Origin: UBA5078 sp963977405
GTDB lineage: Bacteria > Pseudomonadota > Gammaproteobacteria > Pseudomonadales > Pseudohongiellaceae
Length of the DNA: 6,519 nt
Direction of reading: 5' to 3'
Assembly: GCA_963977405.1 (NCBI GenBank)
Contig: CAXBOY010000129.1
Span: 1 to 6,519 of the forward strand
Shown here: piece by piece, positions 1 through 6,519 of the stretch
How the letters are laid out: every line of letters begins with the position of its first letter
How positions within the stretch are numbered: the first letter of the stretch is position 1
Made by a program: the position numbers and the translations under genes
Notes under the pieces: generated by a model
The model's input: only the letters and a program-made list of their open reading frames with translations
Database searches by the model: none
What the model was told of the DNA's origin: nothing

Positions 1-672
1 AATTATCGTATCTTCAATTGCGATGGCACCGAGGTTGAACACTGCGGCAACGGCGCGCGCTGTTTCGCCCGATTTGTATTAGACAAGGGCTTGACTACCC
101 TCAATACGATTCGCGTTAAGACTAGTCGTGGCATTATCGTTTTGCATGTGGAGCAGGACGGCTTCGTGACTGTCGACATGGGTCAACCCGACTTCGCTCC
201 AAGCGCCTTACCTTTTAATGCCACGCAGGCGGCTAGCTACCAGCGAGAAATTACCTTGCATGGCCACTCCCAGACACTGCACTTCTATGCGGTCTCTGTA
301 GGCAATCCCCACGCCGTTTTAGTCGTAGACGATGTCGCCAGCACAGCCGTTGCCGACATAGGTGCCGCACTTGGGGCACACCCGGATTTCCCGCAAGGGG
401 TCAATATTGGTTTTATGCAAATTATGGCTCGCGGGCAAATTAAACTGCGCGTATTCGAACGCGGCGTGGGTGAAACTCGAGCCTGTGGTACTGGTGCCTG
501 TGCGGCACTGGCATGCGGGCATGCGGCAGGTCTGCTCGATAACGACGTGCTTGCACACCTTAACGGCGGTGATCTACGCCTAAGCTGGCAGGGTCATTCC
601 AGCCCAATAATCATGCGCGGACCCGCTACTAGCGTGTTCGAAGGCAGCATTGATTTAGAAACCGTTTCATAA
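1..672 (+). CDS. dapF: Diaminopimelate epimerase, 5'-truncated by the window edge
   Basis: Interconverts LL- and meso-diaminopimelate in the cytoplasm, the last shared step to lysine and to the peptidoglycan cross-linking residue. The reading frame is open from base 1, and the 223 visible codons align with about residue 59 to the end of the ~274-residue E. coli enzyme; the missing N-terminus lies outside the window. Both halves of the cofactor-independent, two-cysteine active site are present: the first catalytic Cys in HCGNGARC (codon 43-45) and the second in ACGTGAC (codon 484-486). Other family landmarks are NYRIFN at the start, GNPHA near 301 and NIGFMQ near 403. A TTG at 91 could be taken as a start, but that would discard the first catalytic cysteine. 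The gene therefore looks intact and functional. The DUF484 gene follows after 28 bases, as in other gammaproteobacteria. Identification is by recognised motifs. Confidence 0.97.
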   Translation, partial: NYRIFNCDGTEVEHCGNGARCFARFVLDKGLTTLNTIRVKTSRGIIVLHVEQDGFVTVDMGQPDFAPSALPFNATQAASYQREITLHGHSQTLHFYAVSVGNPHAVLVVDDVASTAVADIGAALGAHPDFPQGVNIGFMQIMARGQIKLRVFERGVGETRACGTGACAALACGHAAGLLDNDVLAHLNGGDLRLSWQGHSSPIIMRGPATSVFEGSIDLETVS

Positions 673-700
673 TCATCGTGACGAAAAGTGAAGAGAGCGT

Positions 701-1402
701 ATGAACAGCGACACCTCTGAAAAGCAAGGCACCGACAAGAATGATGTGAGCGCCGATCAAGTCGCGCACTACCTGCAAAAACATCCCGATTTCTTCATCA
801 ATCGAGACAGCTTATTGGAGGAGATCACGCTTCCCCACGAGAGCGGCAAAGCGATCTCTCTACTGGAGCGTCAGGTAAAGATATTGCGCGAGCGCAGCAT
901 CGAGTCGCGCCACACGCTCAACACCTTGATGGAAACTGCCAAGTATAACGACCAACTTTTCAGCGTAACTAGGGCACTCATTCTGGCTCTCCTGATCGAA
1001 GACGATGTCTCTCAGATCGCCAGCGCCACAGAGGCCAACCTTAATACACAGCCCGGCATAGACGTTAGCAGCGTCATCCTCTTCGACACCGACCACCTCA
1101 ACAATGTCGAGAACACTAGGCTCGAGTCTACCGACTTCCTACAAGAGAGTTTTCCAACGCTACTGCGCGATCGCAAGACTATTTGTAAGAGCATCGACAA
1201 AGACACAGCCACCTTCCTCTTTCCCCATCGTGGTGGTGGCATTCGTTCCGTTGCGCTTTGCCCTATTGGACGCGAGCGCATGCTAGGCGTGTTAGCTATT
1301 GGCAACAAAGCCCAAGACTATTTCCATCCTGATTTAGACACTCTCTTTCTGGACTTCATCGGCGAGGTGCTCGAGTCGATCATTATTCGCAAAATAAACT
1401 GA
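701..1402 (+). CDS. DUF484 family protein (YigA-like)
   Basis: A 233-residue protein matching the DUF484 family, whose E. coli member YigA (about 235 residues) is also encoded just after dapF. Visible family marks are VAHYLQKHPDFF (residues 21-32), LPHESGKA (44-51), SLLERQV (53-59) and LRER (62-65), then a helical stretch containing AKYNDQLF (80-87). Residues from about 100 to 233 have the alternating strand/helix look of a GAF-like domain, including SVALCPIGRERMLGVLAIGN. There is no signal peptide or membrane segment, so it is probably cytoplasmic. The biochemical role of the family is not established; its usual neighbour is the recombinase gene xerC, which is absent here at the expected place. 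The ATG at 701 is preceded by a purine-rich GAAGAGAG ribosome-binding site (690-697). The 28-base gap from dapF contains no promoter or terminator that I can see. The family call is firm; the function is unknown. Confidence 0.93.
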   Translation: MNSDTSEKQGTDKNDVSADQVAHYLQKHPDFFINRDSLLEEITLPHESGKAISLLERQVKILRERSIESRHTLNTLMETAKYNDQLFSVTRALILALLIEDDVSQIASATEANLNTQPGIDVSSVILFDTDHLNNVENTRLESTDFLQESFPTLLRDRKTICKSIDKDTATFLFPHRGGGIRSVALCPIGRERMLGVLAIGNKAQDYFHPDLDTLFLDFIGEVLESIIIRKIN

Positions 1403-1412
1403 GAGTTAACCG

Positions 1413-2240
1413 ATGGAATCGCGATTAACGCCCTATCAAGCCAGCGCCATAATACCCTGTCAGAAGGCGCTCGTATTTGCCCCCCATCCCGATGATGAAA
1501 CATTGGGTTGCGGCGGCCTACTAGCGGCGTATCAGGAAGCGTGCATTCCCACTCAAGCAATTCTAATAACCTCGGGTGACTTCGGCGAGCATGGCAAGCA
1601 AGGCAGCGCCGTGCGCGAACAGGAGACACGCGCTGCTGTAAAAATCCTTGGAGTCGAGAGCGTCGACTTCTGGCAAGAGAAAGATCGCGGCGTTCGCTGC
1701 GATGAACGCTCAATCGAGGCAGCGCGCTTAGCCATCGTCAATAGCGGCGCAGACTTAATACTGACTACCTCTTTCAATGAGATTCACCCCGATCATCGCG
1801 CCACAGCATGGCTCGTAATAGAGGCTACTAGGCGCCTTGTGAATGAAGGGAAGGATTTACGCATTGCCATGTATGAGGTTGGCGCGCCCCTCGCACGCGT
1901 CGACATTTTGATCGACATCACCGCCTTCGAGGCAAAGAAACGCGCAGCGATCGCTGTCTACCATTCACAGCTCAACATATCGCCCTACGACGAGTACATA
2001 TTCGCATTAAACCATTTTCGAACCTACACACTGTCACCTCAGGTGAAGTATGCAGAAGCCTTTTGCTTGCTAACACCTGAGCTTTTGCGCCATCCCCATT
2101 TACTCAGCGAAGCTGAACTCATGCGGCAGGAACGCCTGCAACTTACTGACGTGCCAATGCCGAGCGCTTATCGAAGCGACAGTACTGGCACTGGCATTTT
2201 CTCCGCTTTGAAAAAACTGTTGCGAGGATCACAACATTAG
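1413..2240 (+). CDS. PIG-L/LmbE family zinc-dependent deacetylase
   Basis: A 275-residue protein of the PIG-L (LmbE-like) N-acetylglucosaminyl deacetylase superfamily, whose members remove N-acetyl groups from GlcNAc-type sugars using a divalent metal, usually zinc. The signature APHPDDE covers residues 23-29. By analogy with MshB, His25 and Asp28 would bind the metal and Asp27 would be the general base. The second signature, HPDH, is at residues 125-128, with His128 as third metal ligand and His125 as a catalytic residue. A further stretch, SPYDEYIFALNHFRTYTL (near 1980-2030), resembles the subset of PIG-L proteins encoded beside glycosyltransferases. No signal peptide is visible, so it probably acts in the cytoplasm on a nucleotide sugar or lipid-linked glycan. 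The start lies 10 bases after the DUF484 stop, with a weak GAGAG at 1401-1405. The stop codon overlaps the proposed start of the next gene, suggesting translational coupling. The exact substrate cannot be read from sequence. Confidence 0.92.
   Translation: MESRLTPYQASAIIPCQKALVFAPHPDDETLGCGGLLAAYQEACIPTQAILITSGDFGEHGKQGSAVREQETRAAVKILGVESVDFWQEKDRGVRCDERSIEAARLAIVNSGADLILTTSFNEIHPDHRATAWLVIEATRRLVNEGKDLRIAMYEVGAPLARVDILIDITAFEAKKRAAIAVYHSQLNISPYDEYIFALNHFRTYTLSPQVKYAEAFCLLTPELLRHPHLLSEAELMRQERLQLTDVPMPSAYRSDSTGTGIFSALKKLLRGSQH
2224..2238 (+). promoter_or_regulatory. Ribosome-binding site and proposed ATT start of the giant glycosyltransferase
   Basis: GAGG (2224-2227) lies 8 bases before ATT (2236-2238), inside the last codons of the deacetylase gene. 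ATT shares three bases with the deacetylase ending (CAT TAG), giving a 5-base overlap typical of translationally coupled genes. The downstream frame is open only from 2212, after a TGA at 2209-2211, and contains no ATG, GTG or TTG before the GTG at 2305, which falls inside the first beta strand of the glycosyltransferase fold. AUU is a known but rare bacterial start codon (infC of E. coli). The site is inferred from spacing and protein fold, not from experiment. Confidence 0.6.
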
Positions 2241-5200
2241 TAACGCCACGACTAACACCAATGCCGCACCGAAACTCGCTTTCGAAGACGCCCCACTAGT
2301 CTCTGTGCTGTGCCGCAGTATGAACCGCGCCGAGCTCGCGGAGGCCTTGTTGTCTGTGGAGAAACAGACCTACAGCAACATCGAGATTATTCTAGTGGAT
2401 GCCACAGGTAAGGGGCTCGATCGCCATAAGTCACTTGCTCTGCAAACCCCTCTTCGAGAAGTCACCGAGGGCGTGCCCCTGAACCGCCCTGCTGCAGCGA
2501 ATATTGCACTTCGAGAAGCGCAAGGTAGCTATCTCATTTTCTTGGATGAGGACGACTGGATTGCTCCGCGACATATTGAGATGTTGGTGGAGTGTTTAGA
2601 GCGAGATAAAACTCTAGGCGTGGCTTATAGCAGCACACAGAAAACGACGCCAGCCGGCAATCTTAGCAACGCCACATTTCGGATTCCCTTCGACCCAGCA
2701 CGGCTACGTCGAGACAATTTCATTCCCATACATTCCGCGCTGTTTCGTCGCTCACTAGTGACGCGCGGCTGCCAGTTCGATGAGAGTTTGGACATCTTCG
2801 AAGATTGGGATTTCTGGTTGCAAATAGCTCAACTCGTACCTTTCGTTCATGTCGACGAGATCACAGCATTCTATCGCCAGGGTGGCGAGTCCAACACGGC
2901 TTCTACTGATCCTAGTAGCCGATATCGTAGCGGCGATACTATTGCCGAGGCACGGGTGCGTGTTTTCTCGAAATGGTTACCGCTTTGGACTGGCGAGCAA
3001 TTGAACCAAACCCTCGGGAGCCTCGATGAAACCGCGCTCGTAGAGAGCCTACATGGTGACATCAAGCGTCTGAACGAACACGCAGTAGATGCTGAGAATG
3101 AGAAACGCAAACTCGGGCGCCAGCTGCAAGAGGTTGAGGGTCGTCTCAATAACGAGATACGCAGCCTGAACCACAAGCTCAATAAGTTTAGCCAGACCAT
3201 CAATCGCCGTACGGCCGAATTAAACGATGCCAAGATGCATGCCAATCGACTGAGCCTAGATAATCAACTACTGCTCAATTCATTTTCATGGAAAGTCACC
3301 AAGCCTATTCGCTTCGTTAAACGCAAACTGCTCGCACTTGGTGCTGGCCGCGCAAAGCAAAATATTCAAGAAAAGCAGGAAGCTCAAACAACATCTACTG
3401 AGCCGGAATTCATACACTGTAATCTCGATATTCCAAGTGCTGCGCAAAACGAGTTCCCGGAGCAACTTACACTACAGGGTTGGGCCTGCAGCGAAGCAGG
3501 CATTGCACAGATTGATGCACATGTGGACGGCAAACTCTGCCTGAGTTTCAACACTGGCATTAGTCGACCGGATATCGCCGAGCAGTACCCCCAGATCAAG
3601 GACGCTTTCGCGGCGGGCTTCTATCAAGAGATCTCCTTGCCAGAGTTAGATGCCGGAGAGCATGAGCTCGTCTTGAGCATGACAGATAAAGACAAGCACG
3701 TTCGCACTATCACGCAGACTTTCCGGCTATTTAAGAATAGCGATCTATATAACACTTGGTATTGGCGCAATATGCCTGAGCCAGAAGAGATTGAGAGGCT
3801 TCGCGAGCAATCTCTACACAATGAAAATGCAATTCTCTTCCATCTTATCGTGAGCCCCAATGGCGATGAGGAGGCCCTGCTACATACCCTCGCCAGCATC
3901 GCCGAACAGGCAAGTACACGCTGGATGGTGCATCTAATCGGTGATAAGGACACATCTCTTGAAGACGCCATAGGCCACGCAGGACTCGGCGCTTCGACAC
4001 AAGTCAATTTCGAAGCAAGCATTGCCGCGGCTTTAGAAGACCTCGTAGATCGCGAGGGATGGTCGCTGTTTCTCGAGGCAGGGGAAACTCTTGCACCCCA
4101 CGCGCTTTGGGAAATGAACCAGAGCTTGGCAAGCAGCGACGCGCAGCTTCTGTATTCCGACCACGACAAGTCCTCCTTAACCGGTGAACACTCGGGCCCT
4201 TGTTTCACGCCCAAGTGGTCTCCGGATCATCTGCTCGCCAGCAACTATGTCGGGCAGGTTTTCGCAGTCAAGAACCCTCTCCTCTCGTCGGTTCAGAATA
4301 TTCACCTCGACACCCCAGCATGGCGTTTCGCTGCGTTATTGGCCATCGCCGATAACGCTCCAGCTATCGCTCGTATTCCGAAGATGCTGTGGAGCGTGAG
4401 CGACAAACTCGACGATGCGGTAGTTGTCGCCGCCGAAACACAAGTAGTCGTAGGGCACTTAAGCGCCTACAACGCCGAAGTCAAAACCCATGCCCACGGA
4501 ATCCGGCAGGTCTGTTGGCCTTTGCAAAGCGAACCAAAGGTATCGATCATCATCCCTACGATGGGCAGGCTCGATCTAGTCAAACCCTGCATGGAGTCAC
4601 TTCTAAGCCTAACCGCTTACAAGAATTTCGAAGTCATCATTCTCGATAATGGCCGCGGCAAGTATCCCGAGGGCATCGAGTATCTGCGCAGCAAGAATTT
4701 TAGAGTTGTCGAATGTAACGAGCCATTCAACTGGGCGCGACTGAATAACATCGGCGTGCGCAATGCCAATGGCGAGTTATATTTGTTCCTGAATGACGAT
4801 ATCGAGATCATCGACCCCGACTGGTTAGAAGTACTTGTGCGCGAGGCGATGCGCCCGCAAGTCGGCGCGGTTGGGGCTCTTCTTTATTACCCCAATGGCG
4901 CCTTACAACACACTGGTGTGCTTTTGGTCAATTATGGCGGAGGCGGCATTCACCTACTGCATAAGCGCATGCCTAGCGATTCGATCTATCGCCACATTCA
5001 TGAAACCACTCGCGAGGTCTCCGCGAATACTGGCGCTTGTTTAATGGTCAGTCGTGAGAAGTTCGAGCAGATAGGCGGCTTCGATGAGGAGCTAGCGGTG
5101 GTCGGTAACGATGTCGATCTATGCCTCCGCTTGCTCGACAAGGGTTACCGCAACGTGTGGACTCCTTATGCCAAGCTGATTCACCACGAGAGCATAAGCC

Positions 5201-6504
5201 GCAAGACCAGCGTGCCTAAAGAGAATGAAAAAGCCATGTGGCAACGTTGGAGCAAACGTTTCATGGCTGGCGATGAGTATTACAATCCAAACTTGTCTGA
5301 GGAGAAAGGAGACTTCACGCTATTGGTCAATAGTGTCGCACAGGCGAGCCTTGTCTCTGCGAGCAAAGATGTTGCGTCGCAATCTCGTGATGGCTTAAAA
5401 TTCGGTGTTAATCTGATTGGCTATACTCGCGCAGAGATGGGTATCGGCGAGGGAGCGCGCAGTGACGCCAAGGCATTGGACGCTGCCAACGAAGCTTTCG
5501 GCATAATCTGTTTCCAGTCCGGCAATCCATCGCGCATGACTGATCTGAGCTGGCAGCACAAAGAAATAGAGTCGGCACCTTATGACGTGACTCTACTGCA
5601 CATCAATCCAGACCACGCCTTCCAGGCGATCACAGAGTTGCCCTCCGAATATTTCAATGGCCACTACCGCATTGGCTATTGGGCCTGGGAACTGCCCGAA
5701 ATACCAGAGGCATGGGCTGAGACTTTCGTACACTTCGATGAGATATGGGTTCCATCCAATTTTGTACAGGACGCAGTAGCAATGCGCTCGCCGATCCCGG
5801 TGATTCGCATTCCGCATGCAGTTGAAGTTAAAGTAGATACAGATCTGAAACGCGCTGACTTCCAATTGCCAGAAGAGCCATTCTTGTTCTTGGCTATGTT
5901 CGACACTTATAGCATGCCCGCACGCAAGAACCCTTTCGGGGCAATAGACGCCTTCCGTCGCGCATTCGCCACGGACGACCTCAATACACGTCTTGTCTTA
6001 AAGGTAAACAATCCTACCGACGAGGCGATACGCAGCATTAAAGACGCCATCGGTGAGCATCAAAATATTTTGATTCTGGATAAGGTGTATTCGCGCACGC
6101 AGGTTAACGCGCTGATCTCCAATACCGATTGCTTTGTATCCCTGCACCGCTCTGAAGGCTTCGGCTTTGGCCCGGCCGAGGCGATGGCGCTAGGTAAAGC
6201 GATTCTTGCGACAAACTGGTCGGGTAATACCGATTATATGCGTCCCGACAACTGTATGCCGATCGATTATAAATTAGTTAGCATCGAGGAAGACTTCGGT
6301 CCGTACAAGAAAGGACAGATATGGGCGGAGCCCAATGTAGAGCAGGAAGCCGAAGCGATGCGCACCCTCGCCAACGACCGGGAGCTAGCGAATAAGTTAG
6401 GACGCAAAGCGAAGGCGACAATCGAGTCAGAATTCTCGCCACTCGTTGTAGGTGAGATGATGCGTAAGCGCTTAGCGGCGATTCGCAAGAATCGAGTGAC
6501 TTAA
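2236..6504 (+). CDS. Giant multidomain glycosyltransferase (GT2 + degenerate GT2 + GT2 + GT4)
   Basis: About 1422 residues if started at ATT 2236 (numbering used here), or 1399 from GTG 2305. Probably assembles several linkages of a surface polysaccharide at the cytoplasmic side of the inner membrane. Domains: (1) GT2, residues ~20-230, starting PLVSVL, with acidic DEDD (104-107) and EDWDFW (189-194). (2) Coiled coil ~268-347, then SFSWKVTKPIR (349-359), a motif common in O-antigen-type transferases, and a basic stretch. (3) Beta-sandwich-like segment ~394-500 with GWA, RPDIAEQYP and GF. (4) Degenerate GT2 ~520-755, with LAPHALW, YSDHDK and WSPDHLL but no DXD. (5) GT2 ~767-1000 with PKVSIIIPT, NDDIE (853-857), NDVDLCLRL and HHES. 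(6) GT4 (GT-B) ~1056-1415 with GIGEG, GYWAWELPEIPEAW, RKNP (1230-1233), LVLK and the EX7E pair Glu1307/Glu1315. No transmembrane helix or signal peptide is visible. The frame is unbroken. Sugar donors and linkages cannot be deduced. The start codon is uncertain; the family call is firm. Confidence 0.9.
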   Translation: MSNATTNTNAAPKLAFEDAPLVSVLCRSMNRAELAEALLSVEKQTYSNIEIILVDATGKGLDRHKSLALQTPLREVTEGVPLNRPAAANIALREAQGSYLIFLDEDDWIAPRHIEMLVECLERDKTLGVAYSSTQKTTPAGNLSNATFRIPFDPARLRRDNFIPIHSALFRRSLVTRGCQFDESLDIFEDWDFWLQIAQLVPFVHVDEITAFYRQGGESNTASTDPSSRYRSGDTIAEARVRVFSKWLPLWTGEQLNQTLGSLDETALVESLHGDIKRLNEHAVDAENEKRKLGRQLQEVEGRLNNEIRSLNHKLNKFSQTINRRTAELNDAKMHANRLSLDNQLLLNSFSWKVTKPIRFVKRKLLALGAGRAKQNIQEKQEAQTTSTEPEFIHCNLDIPSAAQNEFPEQLTLQGWACSEAGIAQIDAHVDGKLCLSFNTGISRPDIAEQYPQIKDAFAAGFYQEISLPELDAGEHELVLSMTDKDKHVRTITQTFRLFKNSDLYNTWYWRNMPEPEEIERLREQSLHNENAILFHLIVSPNGDEEALLHTLASIAEQASTRWMVHLIGDKDTSLEDAIGHAGLGASTQVNFEASIAAALEDLVDREGWSLFLEAGETLAPHALWEMNQSLASSDAQLLYSDHDKSSLTGEHSGPCFTPKWSPDHLLASNYVGQVFAVKNPLLSSVQNIHLDTPAWRFAALLAIADNAPAIARIPKMLWSVSDKLDDAVVVAAETQVVVGHLSAYNAEVKTHAHGIRQVCWPLQSEPKVSIIIPTMGRLDLVKPCMESLLSLTAYKNFEVIILDNGRGKYPEGIEYLRSKNFRVVECNEPFNWARLNNIGVRNANGELYLFLNDDIEIIDPDWLEVLVREAMRPQVGAVGALLYYPNGALQHTGVLLVNYGGGGIHLLHKRMPSDSIYRHIHETTREVSANTGACLMVSREKFEQIGGFDEELAVVGNDVDLCLRLLDKGYRNVWTPYAKLIHHESISRKTSVPKENEKAMWQRWSKRFMAGDEYYNPNLSEEKGDFTLLVNSVAQASLVSASKDVASQSRDGLKFGVNLIGYTRAEMGIGEGARSDAKALDAANEAFGIICFQSGNPSRMTDLSWQHKEIESAPYDVTLLHINPDHAFQAITELPSEYFNGHYRIGYWAWELPEIPEAWAETFVHFDEIWVPSNFVQDAVAMRSPIPVIRIPHAVEVKVDTDLKRADFQLPEEPFLFLAMFDTYSMPARKNPFGAIDAFRRAFATDDLNTRLVLKVNNPTDEAIRSIKDAIGEHQNILILDKVYSRTQVNALISNTDCFVSLHRSEGFGFGPAEAMALGKAILATNWSGNTDYMRPDNCMPIDYKLVSIEEDFGPYKKGQIWAEPNVEQEAEAMRTLANDRELANKLGRKAKATIESEFSPLVVGEMMRKRLAAIRKNRVT

Positions 6505-6519
6505 GCGAATAAGAAAATA

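Noticed and set aside
91..93. TTG at 91 as the start of dapF.
   Set aside because: The frame is open to base 1 and the upstream codons encode NYRIFN and the first catalytic-cysteine motif, so the gene simply continues past the window edge.
511..526. Tandem 8-base repeat GCATGCGG x2 inside dapF.
   Set aside because: It is short, lies in a conserved coding stretch without disturbing the frame, and probably arose by chance from Ala/Cys/Gly/His codons.
2208..2240. A run of six A (2211-2216) where the deacetylase and glycosyltransferase frames are both open, which could allow slippage or hide a natural PIG-L-GT fusion.
   Set aside because: The deacetylase has a natural-looking basic C-terminus (ALKKLLRGSQH), whereas the fused reading gives an unconvincing NCCEDHN junction. 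A good ribosome-binding site plus ATT explains the arrangement without frameshifting.
2305..2322. GTG 2305 or ATG 2320 as the glycosyltransferase start.
   Set aside because: Both lie inside the first beta strand of the GT-A fold, and no clear ribosome-binding site precedes either one. They remain the fallback if ATT is not used.
3624..4214. Long open frame on the minus strand (196 codons) opposite the glycosyltransferase, and other minus-strand open frames.
   Set aside because: The translations are rich in Ser/Arg/Leu with no recognisable domain, as expected for the antisense of a real gene.
6505..6519. Possible terminator after the glycosyltransferase stop.
   Set aside because: Only 15 A-rich bases are available, with no hairpin; the window ends too soon to judge.

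Overview
The window looks like a chromosomal segment of a gammaproteobacterium, with roughly balanced base composition and all genes on the + strand. The evidence is the pairing of dapF (diaminopimelate epimerase) with a DUF484/YigA-type gene. In Escherichia coli the order is dapF-yigA-xerC, and in Pseudomonas it is dapF-DUF484-xerC. The genus cannot be resolved from the sequence alone.

Layout: 1-672 is dapF, cut at its 5' end by the window edge. 701-1402 is a full-length DUF484 gene. 1413-2240 encodes a PIG-L/LmbE-type zinc deacetylase, in the place where xerC would normally start. 2236-6504 encodes a very large glycosyltransferase of about 1422 residues, with three GT2-type (GT-A) modules, one GT4-type (GT-B) module, a coiled coil and a beta-sandwich-like segment. 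The last 15 bases (6505-6519) are non-coding as far as they go and hold no recognisable signal. The gaps are 28 and 10 bases, followed by a 5-base overlap. I see no promoter or terminator between the genes, so one polycistronic transcript is the simplest reading.

How the genes fit together: dapF makes meso-diaminopimelate for lysine and peptidoglycan. DUF484 is the usual housekeeping neighbour, of unclear role. The deacetylase and the giant glycosyltransferase form a separate pair that probably builds or modifies a surface glycan such as O-antigen, capsule or another glycoconjugate. The pair sits directly downstream of the housekeeping genes.

The main points for a second look are: (1) the glycosyltransferase has no ATG, GTG or TTG codon that would keep its first beta strand whole, but an ATT codon 8 bases after a GAGG ribosome-binding site, overlapping the deacetylase stop, fits well; (2) the dapF-DUF484-xerC order is interrupted; (3) the second GT2 module seems to have lost its metal-binding DXD motif, so it is probably a non-catalytic module inside a multi-enzyme glycan assembler. 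I found no RNA genes, mobile elements or CRISPR arrays.
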